A stretch of 13,263 bases of DNA, taken from the NCBI GenBank assembly GCA_051888795.1, contig JBJFCD010000126.1:1-13263 (forward strand), in the 5' to 3' direction. A program made the translations under genes and the position numbers. The stretch comes from MD308 sp051888795 (GTDB lineage Bacteria > Bacillota > Clostridia > Lachnospirales > Lachnospiraceae). Positions 1 to 6,662 of the stretch are shown here, one piece after another; position 1 is the first letter of the stretch; each line of letters starts with the position of its first letter. Below the pieces are notes generated by a model. That model saw nothing but the letters and a program-made list of their open reading frames with translations. It was not told where the DNA came from and did not search any database.

Positions 1-14
1 CGAGGTGATCTTTA

Positions 15-941
15 ATGTTTTTAAGGAATATGACGAACAAATCTACCGAAACCTACTCGGATAAATTGAATCGGTTAAAAACTGCATTGAATGACGCGGA
101 CGCGGTAATCATTGGAGCTGGTTCAGGATTATCTGCTGCAGCGGGATTTACTTATTCTGGGGAACGTTTTGAACGGTATTTTCATGATTTTGCAGACAAG
201 TATCATATCAGTGATATTTATTCGGGCGGATTTTATCCCTTTCAGAGTCTGGAAGAATATTGGGCGTGGTGGAGTCGTCACATTTGGGTAAACCGTTACA
301 TGAATGCTCCAAAACCAGTATATGATAATTTGCTTGCGCTAGTGAAGGATAAAAACAATTTTGTGCTGACGACGAATGTGGATCATTGTTTCCAAAAGGC
401 AGGATTTGATAAACATAGAATTTTTTATACACAAGGGGATTATGGGTTGTTTCAGTGCAGTACTCCCTGTCATAATGAAACGTACGATAATGAGGATAGT
501 ATACGTAGCATGATAGAGGCTCAAGGATACACTATTACAGAAACCAATGATCTGGTGATAGAAAATGGGAAATCTCCTCAAATGGAAGTCCCATCTGAGT
601 TGTTTCCTTATTGTCCGAAATGTGGAAAATTAATGAATGTTAATCTGCGCAGTGACAGTACGTTTGTAGAGGACGCCGGATGGCACGTCGCACAGCGGTG
701 TTATATGGATTTCTTGCAGCGACATGAGGGGGAAAATATCCTGTTTTTAGAGTTAGGTGTTGGGGGCAATACACCAGGTATTATTAAATATCCTTTTTGG
801 CGTATGACTGCCCAAAATCCAAGTGCTATTTATGCGTGCATTAATTATGGAGAAGCATTCGCACCTGATGAGATTGGAAAGCAAAGTATTTGTATTGATA
901 TCGACATTGATAAGATAATTACTGAATTACGGTCATTATGA
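15..941 (+). CDS. Class M (SirTM-like) Sir2-family sirtuin, probable protein ADP-ribosyltransferase
   Basis: This 308-aa protein has the Sir2 NAD-binding start GAGSGLSAAAGF (about residues 34-45), a GERF motif at 49-52, TTNVD at 119-123 and TQGDYG at 139-144. Canonical deacetylases carry His in the HG motif; here it is Gln140, with Asn121 kept, as remembered for the SirTM class. Four cysteines (C148, C152, C200, C203) could bind zinc. The ending LELGVGGNTP and PFWR blocks also match remembered SirTM proteins. SirTM enzymes are known to ADP-ribosylate a lipoylated GcvH-like protein, with a macrodomain partner encoded nearby that removes the mark. Those partners are not visible because the window begins 14 bases upstream. 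The start at 15 is chosen because GAGGTGAT (2-9) is well spaced from it; Met6 is a weaker alternative. Family is confident, exact reaction inferred. Confidence 0.88.
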   Translation: MFLRNMTNKSTETYSDKLNRLKTALNDADAVIIGAGSGLSAAAGFTYSGERFERYFHDFADKYHISDIYSGGFYPFQSLEEYWAWWSRHIWVNRYMNAPKPVYDNLLALVKDKNNFVLTTNVDHCFQKAGFDKHRIFYTQGDYGLFQCSTPCHNETYDNEDSIRSMIEAQGYTITETNDLVIENGKSPQMEVPSELFPYCPKCGKLMNVNLRSDSTFVEDAGWHVAQRCYMDFLQRHEGENILFLELGVGGNTPGIIKYPFWRMTAQNPSAIYACINYGEAFAPDEIGKQSICIDIDIDKIITELRSL

Positions 942-943
942 TT

Positions 944-965
944 TGAAAAAATTAGAATTTTTTCA
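944..965. terminator. AT-rich perfect stem between convergent genes, possible bidirectional terminator
   Basis: Arms GAAAAAATT (945-953) and AATTTTTTC (956-964) are perfectly complementary around a 2-nt centre, and the outer T944/A965 also pair. It starts three bases after the sirtuin stop and ends 15 bases from the lipoprotein stop on the other strand. A run of six T closes the stem on both strands. The stem has almost no GC and a loop too small to form without fraying, so termination strength is doubtful. Confidence 0.4.
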
Positions 966-979
966 TGAATCTATTGTTA

Positions 980-1753
980 TTATTGTTGGATAACTGTTTT
1001 CCCAAAAAAGACTATTTTTTCAATTTCTGCATTGTTGTTATACCAGACATAACCGCTGGAAGGACCTCCTTCCAGCATTTTGTTAACCTGTTCGTCAGAC
1101 AGTTCTTTATAACTGTGTTTGATCTCTTCGCCTTCTTCTGTTTGGGTTACCTGCATATCCCACTCGCCATATGTAATGTTATCTGCAAGTTTTTCTTCGA
1201 GTAAATAATCTTTATATTCAGGGACATCTGCGTCATAGCAAGAAGGAGCGCTGGTGAGAGAGTCTCCGTTTTTGTTTACGATTGCAATATAAGAGCTGAA
1301 TCCCAGGGTATAATTCTCTGTATCATAGGCGTCATCAGTATAACTATTGGACACAAGAGGATCCGTGTTATCAAAGAACTCTTTTATGCCATCGCTGCAT
1401 TTCAGTAAAAGTCTGGATTTTTCATATCTCAATATTTTAATGATGTTATCGTCATCTTCCGGTAAAAGAGTAATTTCGGAAGTCTCTTCATTATATTTAT
1501 AGCTGTCAAATAAATCATAATTTCCCACAGGACTTCCACAGGCGCAATAGAAGGAAAAGCTTCCGTCATCATGAAACGAGATGGTTTCATTACAGATTGT
1601 ATAGTGAACCCATTCATGATCGGTCAAAAATTCAGTATTACTATCAGAGGTACCATTTTCACTAGAGATGCCTTTTTTTGATTGGCAGCCGACAAGTGAG
1701 AAAATGAGAATAACACATAACACCGTAATAAACCTACTACAATGATTCTTCAT
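980..1753 (-). CDS. Putative secreted lipoprotein of unknown function
   Basis: A 257-aa protein with a lipoprotein signal peptide: short charged start MKNHCSR, hydrophobic stretch at about 8-21, and lipobox L-V-G-C with Cys23 as the predicted lipidated residue. The mature part begins with a Ser/Asn/Gly-rich linker, then a likely beta-rich domain including ISFHDDGSFSFYCACGSP (about 58-75), in which C70 and C72 sit close together. The C-terminal part is acidic. I do not recognise the family; the W-x(n)-F-x-DGSF pattern recalls small calycin-like lipoproteins, which is only a resemblance. The start at 1753 is chosen over an in-frame Met at 1828 because GGAGG (complement of 1761-1765) precedes it and the signal peptide follows at once; the longer form would overlap the upstream gene. 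It lies 17 bp after the QueG-like gene and is presumably cotranscribed. Confidence 0.78.
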   Translation of the reverse strand: MKNHCSRFITVLCVILIFSLVGCQSKKGISSENGTSDSNTEFLTDHEWVHYTICNETISFHDDGSFSFYCACGSPVGNYDLFDSYKYNEETSEITLLPEDDDNIIKILRYEKSRLLLKCSDGIKEFFDNTDPLVSNSYTDDAYDTENYTLGFSSYIAIVNKNGDSLTSAPSCYDADVPEYKDYLLEEKLADNITYGEWDMQVTQTEEGEEIKHSYKELSDEQVNKMLEGGPSSGYVWYNNNAEIEKIVFFGKTVIQQ

Positions 1754-1770
1754 ATCGAAACCTCCGGAAA

Positions 1771-2460
1771 TTATTTTCGAGCGAGATAGTTTCTCGTATA
1801 TGGGCATACAACAAAACATTTTCCGCACAGATCCGTATCAATCCCTGTACGCTCTAACATGATCTCTCTTTGAGTCTTATAACAGATGTCTTTGTCAAAA
1901 ATCACTTCTCTGGACATTTGAGCTTTCCATAAAGTGCCTTTTAATGCATGGGCCGGGCATGCGTCCACACAACGTGTGCAGTCACCACATTTTGAACTGG
2001 TGATAGGCGTTGCACATGGAAGCGGTGCATCTGTCAGCAGAGAAGAAATTCTGATGGCAGAACCATATTCCGGTGTTACAAGAAGACAACTTTTCCCTAT
2101 CCAGCCGATTCCTGCTATGGTTGCAACCGTTTTGTGGGGAAGAGGACTGATCCAGTCTTTATTTAGCGATACGTTTTGGGTGGTCTGGGCATAAGCACGG
2201 TAACCTTGACTTTCCAGAAACTGGACACCTTCTGTCACGATATCATTTAGCTTATTATTTAAAGTGGTGTACATTTCGTGATAAGCTAAAGTTGGACCAT
2301 CTTCAATACCAAAAACAATATCTTTTGGTATCGGAACCGCTACAGAAATCCCTGTAGGGAATCCAAATGGACTGAAATCCTTTAAGTCTGCGTAGCCCAC
2401 TAATGCTGCACCGGCATTTTTGAGTATTTGTTCTAATTGTTTTCCCAATTCATTACTCAT
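1771..2460 (-). CDS. Short QueG-like protein with double [4Fe-4S] cluster domain
   Basis: A 229-aa protein related to the core of epoxyqueuosine reductase. Cluster cysteines are C158, C161, C164 and C168 (CGDCTRCVDACP), then C193, C212, C215 and C219 (CGKCFVVCP). The QueG-type GIGWIGKS motif is at 117-124. It lacks the C-terminal HEAT repeats of full QueG. The segment before GWIGK reads SPLPHKT rather than the D-S-x-P type segment I recall as holding the QueG catalytic Asp, so true epoxyqueuosine reductase activity is doubtful; a cytoplasmic redox role is safer. An in-frame Met exists at 2616, but that start would run into degV. Met at 2460 has GGAGA five bases upstream and begins the conserved domain. 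It precedes the lipoprotein gene by 17 bp. Confidence 0.8.
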   Translation of the reverse strand: MSNELGKQLEQILKNAGAALVGYADLKDFSPFGFPTGISVAVPIPKDIVFGIEDGPTLAYHEMYTTLNNKLNDIVTEGVQFLESQGYRAYAQTTQNVSLNKDWISPLPHKTVATIAGIGWIGKSCLLVTPEYGSAIRISSLLTDAPLPCATPITSSKCGDCTRCVDACPAHALKGTLWKAQMSREVIFDKDICYKTQREIMLERTGIDTDLCGKCFVVCPYTRNYLARK

Positions 2461-2498
2461 AATATTCTCCATTATCTGCTTGTTTTGAAATATTTTAC

Positions 2499-2512
2499 TA
2501 TGATATATCATA
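2499..2512. repeat. Perfect 14-bp palindrome in the degV to QueG-like gap
   Basis: TATGATATATCATA is identical to its reverse complement. It lies in the 112-bp gap between degV and the QueG-like gene, 39 bp upstream of the latter's start, with a further TATCAT copy next to it. This could be an operator or a small promoter-overlapping site giving the downstream pair its own control. No convincing -35/-10 pair was found and the site is all A/T apart from two bases, so chance remains possible. Confidence 0.35.
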
Positions 2513-2572
2513 TCATAATGGATAGAGTAAAGATAGCATTGGTTTGCATAAAGGCGAAAGTATCTCTTATTT

Positions 2573-3445
2573 CTAATTTCTGTCAGTAATGATTGAAACT
2601 CCGATGCCCACGGCATTTACACCTACATGACAGGCGATGCTGCAGGAAAGGGGACTATAATAGACTGGACATTCAGGGAAAGCTTTCTGAACCTGATTAA
2701 GCCATTCATCCGCATCTTCTTTTCGTTTAAAAGTTCCGGCTGTTGCAACGCGTAGTCTTTCCAGAGGGATTTGGGCAAAGCGTGTCTGGATGTCAGATTT
2801 TAAAGCCGCAATCATTTTTTTCTCACTCTGCTTCATGCCACGGACTTTTGCAAAAAGGTCAAGTTTTTCACCTTGAATTGTGAGAAGTGGTTTGATGTTT
2901 AGAATATTTGCTATGGCGGCAGCAGAAGGGGTGATGCGTCCCCCTTTTATCAGATATTTTAAGGAATCGACAGAGATATATATACTTGCCTGATATGCGT
3001 TTTCTTCAAGTTTCTTTTTAATTTCACTTCCGGACATTCCTTGGTCGGCAAAACTTTTTGCATCAAAAACAGACTCCATCAAAGTAACGGAAATTCGATG
3101 GTTATCAACAACCCATACTTTAGAGTCATATTCTTCAGCAAGAAGCATTGCATTATGACAAGAGCCACTTAAGCCACTGGACATAGGAATGTAAACAACC
3201 TCATCATATCCATCACTTAAAATGCGGTCCCACAGGGCCATAACATCTCCGGGCGAAGGCTGTGATGAGGACAATTCTTTATCAGAAATCATAGCATCGT
3301 ATAATTGTGCATGTGTGATATCTATACCTTCAAGATAGCATTTTTCTTCAATAATAACCGGCATGGGAAGTACATATATGCCGGCTTTTTCTCCTTCTTC
3401 AACGGATATACCGCTGTTTGTATCAGTCATGATTGCTGTTTTCAT
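2573..3445 (-). CDS. DegV family (FakB-like) fatty-acid binding protein
   Basis: This 290-aa protein is full length for the DegV family. It shows the N-terminal TDTNSGI (7-13), the SSQPSPGD motif (60-67) where many members have TSQPS, MSSGLSGS (88-95) and a C-terminal segment ending HVGVNAVGIGV. DegV proteins bind a fatty acid in a buried pocket; FakB members present it to the FakA kinase to make acyl-phosphate. Ser in the SGLSGS loop is expected to contact the carboxylate. FakA is not in the window, so its role in phospholipid synthesis is inferred. AAGGAGA (complement of 3451-3457) lies five bases before the start. The gene is divergent from a TetR-type regulator and shares its promoter region, suggesting lipid-responsive control. 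Confidence 0.92.
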   Translation of the reverse strand: MKTAIMTDTNSGISVEEGEKAGIYVLPMPVIIEEKCYLEGIDITHAQLYDAMISDKELSSSQPSPGDVMALWDRILSDGYDEVVYIPMSSGLSGSCHNAMLLAEEYDSKVWVVDNHRISVTLMESVFDAKSFADQGMSGSEIKKKLEENAYQASIYISVDSLKYLIKGGRITPSAAAIANILNIKPLLTIQGEKLDLFAKVRGMKQSEKKMIAALKSDIQTRFAQIPLERLRVATAGTFKRKEDADEWLNQVQKAFPECPVYYSPLSCSIACHVGVNAVGIGVSIITDRN

Positions 3446-3461
3446 AAGATTCTCCTTGCTA

Positions 3462-3489
3462 TTGACAAATTAATTCTTCCTGTTAAAAT
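3462..3489 (+). promoter_or_regulatory. Predicted sigma-A promoter of the tetR-type gene
   Basis: TTGACA (3462-3467) is a perfect -35 and TAAAAT (3484-3489) a five-of-six -10, with a 16-bp spacer. Transcription would start near 3496, inside the 16-bp palindrome, which suits autorepression. The leader before the gene at 3588 would be about 90 nt. Confidence 0.55.
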
Positions 3490-3493
3490 AATG

Positions 3494-3509
3494 TGAAACA
3501 ACTGTATCA
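3494..3509. promoter_or_regulatory. Candidate TetR operator 1
   Basis: TGAAACA-AC-TGTATCA is a 7-2-7 inverted repeat with one mismatch. It overlaps the inferred start of the tetR promoter and the inferred -10 of the degV promoter, so one bound dimer could block both. Operator assignment is inference from position and symmetry. Confidence 0.5.
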
Positions 3510-3529
3510 TATCGAAGCTGATTCTACAA
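3501..3529 (-). promoter_or_regulatory. Possible degV promoter
   Basis: On the minus strand TTGTAG (complement of 3524-3529) and TACAGT (complement of 3501-3506) are 17 bp apart, each matching four of six consensus bases. This is weak, but it is placed about 55 bp before degV and overlaps operator 1. Confidence 0.3.
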
Positions 3530-3539
3530 GATTTATATG

Positions 3540-3566
3540 TGAAACAAAATTGACGAAATTGTATCA
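3540..3566. promoter_or_regulatory. Candidate TetR operator 2 with widened spacing
   Basis: TGAAACA (3540-3546) and TGTATCA (3560-3566) are the same two half-sites as in operator 1, but 13 bp apart instead of 2, about one extra helical turn. The 11-mer ATGTGAAACAA is repeated exactly at 3491-3501 and 3537-3547. Located in the tetR leader. Function is inferred. Confidence 0.35.
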
Positions 3567-3587
3567 GATTATCATGTTGGAGGAGAT

Positions 3588-4121
3588 ATGGATAAACGAA
3601 AAGAGGCAAACTTACGAGTAAAGAAAAACATTACAAAATCGCTGTTCCGTTTAATGCACGAAAAGAGTTTTTCGGATATTTCTATTTCCGAATTGATCCG
3701 GGAAGCAAAGGTGGCAAGAGTTTCTTTCTACCGGAATTATAAATCGAAAGAAGATGTACTTCTTACATTAATTGAAGATGTGCTGGAACAGTTCCGTGAT
3801 ACAATTGACAGCAATGAAACAAATTATTACACCTATCAGAATATACACCGGAGTTTTGAATTTTTCAGCGAATATGGAGATTTTGTCTTAGATCTTTATC
3901 AGTTTGGATATGGCTCCATTCTGCTGGAAAAATTAAACCGTTTCCACGAAGAAGTAGCGGGAACTATGCCCAATAGATCAATAGAAAAATATAAACTGTA
4001 CATGTACATGGGAGCGTTGTTTAATACTGCAATTATGTGGATCCAGAATGGGAAAAGAGAAAGTGTGGAAGATATTACAGATATGTTTTGCAGTATGTGT
4101 GGAATCTCCTGTCCTGAATAA
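3588..4121 (+). CDS. TetR/AcrR-type transcriptional regulator
   Basis: A 177-aa protein with a typical TetR DNA-binding head: a basic first helix, then a helix-turn-helix at about 28-52 (FSDISISELIREAKVAR, then VSFYRNYKSKEDVL). Tyr and Phe in the SFYRNYKSKE segment are characteristic. The rest (about 60-177) is helical and should form the ligand-binding and dimer domain; it has a Cys-rich tail (C168, C171, C175). GGAGGAGAT sits just before the start. The gene is divergent from degV and two matching inverted half-site pairs lie between them, so control of itself and degV is the natural reading; a fatty acid or acyl-CoA ligand is only a guess. The FAD-Rieske gene follows 96 bp later on the same strand and may be cotranscribed. 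Confidence 0.9.
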   Translation: MDKRKEANLRVKKNITKSLFRLMHEKSFSDISISELIREAKVARVSFYRNYKSKEDVLLTLIEDVLEQFRDTIDSNETNYYTYQNIHRSFEFFSEYGDFVLDLYQFGYGSILLEKLNRFHEEVAGTMPNRSIEKYKLYMYMGALFNTAIMWIQNGKRESVEDITDMFCSMCGISCPE

Positions 4122-4164
4122 TAAATATAATATAAAATTAAATTTGTAGATTGTGTGAGTATAC

Positions 4165-4214
4165 TTTATCCCCATATGCAAATGCTAGAAATAGTGAAAG
4201 TGTATGGGGGTAAA
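4165..4214 (+). promoter_or_regulatory. RNA stem that masks the Shine-Dalgarno of the FAD-Rieske gene
   Basis: Arm 4165-4176 (TTTATCCCCATA) pairs with arm 4203-4214 (TATGGGGGTAAA) over 12 bp with a single G-U, around a 26-nt loop. The stem could grow by C4179-G4200 after two G-U pairs. The 3' arm contains GGGGG (4206-4210), the only SD for the ATG at 4218. No T-run follows, so it is not a terminator. It resembles a translational on/off hairpin or RNA thermometer; I match it to no known riboswitch class. Confidence 0.5.
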
Positions 4215-4217
4215 TTT

Positions 4218-5513
4218 ATGGATTCGATTTGGACAATGGACTTTCAAATGCCACAGTTTCCGAAACTGGAGGGAAACATCCAGACAGATGTACTTATTAT
4301 CGGCGGAGGGATTACGGGTATATTATGTGCATATTCTTTGCAGGAAAAAGGAATTGATTATGTTTTGCTTGAAAGAAAGACGATATGTTCAGGAATTACG
4401 AAAAAAACGACGGCAAAGATCACGTCACAGCATGGGCTGATCTACCACAAGATATTAGAGAGTGAAGGGATTGAAAAAGCAACGCTTTATTTAAAAGCGA
4501 ATGAAAAGGCCGTAAAAAAATATGCGAAGCTCTGTGAAAACATAGGTTGTGACTATCAGCCAAAAACATCCTATGTCTATTCTCTGGATGACAGGAAAAA
4601 GCTGGAAAAGGAGGCGGATGCACTTGCAAAAATCGGGTTTCAAAGACCGATTCTGGAGGATATAGATCTGCCGTTTCCGGTTGCGGGAGCCATTGCCTTT
4701 GAAAATCAGGCTCAGTTTCATCCTTTAAAATTTCTTGCTCAGATTTCCCGTAATTTGAATATCTTTGAGCATACTTTCGTGACGGAGTTAAAAGAGCATA
4801 CTGCTGTTACAAATCAGGGGAATATTCAGTTTCAGAAGGTGATCTTTGCCACACATTTTCCCATAGATAATAAACATGGAATGTATTTTTTGAAACTATA
4901 TCAGCACCGTTCTTATGTGATAGCCTTAAAAAACGCTGCTAATGTAAATGGAATGTATGTAGATGAAAATAGGATGGGAATGTCTTTTCGAAATTATAAA
5001 GATTTTCTTTTAGTGGGCGGGGGTGCCCACAGAACCGGAAAAATGGGAGGAAACTGGAAAGAAATCCGAGAATTTATTGCAAAGTATTATCCGACTTCCA
5101 AAGAGGTTGCCTTTTGGGCAACTCAGGATTGTATGAGTCTGGACCACATCCCTTACATTGGGCAGTACTCAAAAGCCCTGCCGAATTGTTATGTGGCGTC
5201 AGGCTTTAATAAATGGGGGATTACATCTTCCATGGTGGCAGCCTTGATTTTAAGTGATATGATTTTAGAAAAAGAAAATCCGTATCAGGAAGTTTTTGAC
5301 CCTTCGAGAAATATGGTAAAACCACAACTGTTCCTTAATAGCTTTGAAGCAACGAAAAATCTGCTTACAATTACAAAGAAGCGCTGCCCTCATCTGGGGT
5401 GTGCCCTAAAGTGGAATGAGCTGGAGCATTCATGGGACTGCCCCTGCCATGGTTCCCGATTTGATGAGGACGGAACGCTTCTTGATAATCCGGCAAATGG
5501 AGATCTTTCATAA
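4218..5513 (+). CDS. FAD-dependent oxidoreductase with C-terminal Rieske [2Fe-2S] domain
   Basis: A 431-aa fusion. The N-terminal part is a DAO/GlcD-type FAD fold: VLIIGGGITG (25-34) is the dinucleotide-binding loop, LLERK (50-54) ends the second strand, and VASGFNKWGIT (326-336) is the second FAD contact region. The C-terminal part is a Rieske domain: C390-x-H392 with C395, and C408-x2-H411 with C410. The CPHLGC and CPCHGS boxes give both the cluster ligands and the disulfide pair of classical Rieske proteins. The architecture matches Bacillus YhfW-type proteins; the substrate is unknown. No signal peptide, so cytoplasmic. The start at 4218 is preferred over upstream GTG 4155 or ATG 4176 because only it has an SD (GGGGG, 4206-4210) and the FAD fold begins just after. 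It ends four bases from the convergent araC-type gene. Confidence 0.9.
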   Translation: MDSIWTMDFQMPQFPKLEGNIQTDVLIIGGGITGILCAYSLQEKGIDYVLLERKTICSGITKKTTAKITSQHGLIYHKILESEGIEKATLYLKANEKAVKKYAKLCENIGCDYQPKTSYVYSLDDRKKLEKEADALAKIGFQRPILEDIDLPFPVAGAIAFENQAQFHPLKFLAQISRNLNIFEHTFVTELKEHTAVTNQGNIQFQKVIFATHFPIDNKHGMYFLKLYQHRSYVIALKNAANVNGMYVDENRMGMSFRNYKDFLLVGGGAHRTGKMGGNWKEIREFIAKYYPTSKEVAFWATQDCMSLDHIPYIGQYSKALPNCYVASGFNKWGITSSMVAALILSDMILEKENPYQEVFDPSRNMVKPQLFLNSFEATKNLLTITKKRCPHLGCALKWNELEHSWDCPCHGSRFDEDGTLLDNPANGDLS

Positions 5514-5517
5514 ACTA

Positions 5518-6372
5518 TTATTTCTTTTGCATTTTTCTTATTTGAGATGGTGTACACTCAAAATGTTCAGAGAACATTCTTCGAAATAACTTATAGTTAG
5601 TGAATCCGTGAAGTTCCAATATCTCGTGAACTGGTTTATTTGTAGTAGTTAAATCACGGTAAATATAGGAAAGTCTAAGTTCATTTTGATATTCTAAAAA
5701 GGTAATTCCCATATATTTTTTAAAGAAACGGCAGAAATATCTGGGTTGCAGGAATGCAACACTGGATATTTCTTCAATAGAGATTGGTCTGTTGTAATTT
5801 CGCTTCGTATATTGAAGTATGGAATCCAGTCGTGACATATCCTTGCTTTTCTGGTTCAAATTAGCTTTGAACATTTTTACACTAAAATTATGATACAGCT
5901 GAAAAAGCAATTCAAACAGTAAACTGTTGAAACGGAGGATAAACCCTTCCGGCCGTATATCATTTGCAATCTGCATTTGAGAAAGGGTCTGTTTCAAAAT
6001 ATATACTTTTGTTTCTTTTACCCGGGAGCTGTTTGAATCATCAATTCGAAACAGAAGTTGGCGGATGTCTGGAATGTAAATTTCAATAAAGTCCAGTGGA
6101 ATCTGAAGTACAATGGCTTTGTTTAAAGCAGTGCATTTTGTGGAATGCATCACATCCGCATTAATGATGATGCATTGATCAGCAGTCAGAAGTGTGGTGT
6201 TGTTTTCAACCGTAACTGTTAATTCTCCTTCTAACATATAAATGATTTCTAACGCATGGTGCCAGTGTACCGGGACATAACTGCCGGGGTCAACAGAAGT
6301 GAAAAAGCGTACACCGGTATTTCCCGGAACTTGAATAATTTCATAGTGAGCTTGATTCTTTTTATCTGACAT
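5518..6372 (-). CDS. AraC-family regulator with N-terminal cupin domain
   Basis: A 284-aa protein. The N-terminal cupin (about 20-100) has PVHWHHALEIIYMLEGE (34-50), with H36, H38, H39 and E42 placed as in sugar-sensing cupins, followed by a linker helix region. The C-terminal AraC domain (about 182-282) has two helix-turn-helix units: ISIEEISSVAFLQPRYFCRFF (first, around 197-217) and PVHEILELHGFTNYKLFRRMF (second, around 248-268). The end F-x-CTPSQIRK is the usual family closure. It is divergent from the GPH-GH5-GH43 operon and very probably activates it in response to an imported sugar. AGGAG (complement of 6381-6385) precedes the start by eight bases. Confidence 0.92.
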   Translation of the reverse strand: MSDKKNQAHYEIIQVPGNTGVRFFTSVDPGSYVPVHWHHALEIIYMLEGELTVTVENNTTLLTADQCIIINADVMHSTKCTALNKAIVLQIPLDFIEIYIPDIRQLLFRIDDSNSSRVKETKVYILKQTLSQMQIANDIRPEGFILRFNSLLFELLFQLYHNFSVKMFKANLNQKSKDMSRLDSILQYTKRNYNRPISIEEISSVAFLQPRYFCRFFKKYMGITFLEYQNELRLSYIYRDLTTTNKPVHEILELHGFTNYKLFRRMFSEHFECTPSQIRKMQKK

Positions 6373-6444
6373 AATATATTCTCCTGTAAAGCATAGGAAA
6401 GACTTCCATTTTGATTCTAAGATCTGATATTATCAATTGTCTTT

Positions 6445-6473
6445 ATTATAAATTGTACAGAAAATAAAAACAA
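6445..6473 (-). promoter_or_regulatory. Predicted sigma-A promoter of the araC-type gene
   Basis: On the minus strand TTGTTT (complement of 6468-6473) and a perfect TATAAT (complement of 6445-6450) are 17 bp apart, about 72 bp before the start codon. An 11-bp palindrome TGATATTATCA (6425-6435) lies just downstream of the inferred start and might be an operator. Confidence 0.6.
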
Positions 6474-6662
6474 GAAAAAGAGAATATCGACCTATTTTTT
6501 AGAGATTATAAAGTCTATTTTTAATCATAACGATATAGTACAATTGCATCGTAACATAAAGAATGTTCAATGCGCATAAGAACACGGAGTATGAAAGGGT
6601 CTATTAAAAGAGAATAAAGACTTTTTAGGCAAGAGTAATGAAGTGATAGTGAGGATAAAAAA
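6474..6662 (+). promoter_or_regulatory. Leader and probable activator-dependent promoter of the GPH-GH5-GH43 operon
   Basis: No gene is seen here. A possible -10, TATAGT (6534-6539), has no good -35 in front of it, as is usual for AraC-activated promoters. Two copies of CTATTTTT (6492-6499 and 6515-6522), 23 bp apart, lie just upstream and could be direct-repeat regulator sites, though AT-rich 8-mers also recur by chance. GAGGA (6651-6655) is the transporter SD. No catabolite (cre-like) site was seen. Confidence 0.3.

Noticed and set aside
965..1204. Plus-strand open frame of 79 codons
   Set aside because: It is the antisense shadow of the lipoprotein gene, has no ribosome binding site and shows no recognisable domain.
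1754..1828. Longer start for the lipoprotein
   Set aside because: It would bury the signal peptide 25 residues in and overlap the QueG-like gene; GGAGG directly precedes the start at 1753.
2461..2616. Longer start for the QueG-like protein
   Set aside because: The extra 52 residues are low-complexity and overlap degV; the SD at the 2460 start is good.
4155..4217. Upstream GTG/ATG starts for the FAD-Rieske protein
   Set aside because: No SD precedes them and the added residues do not belong to the FAD fold.
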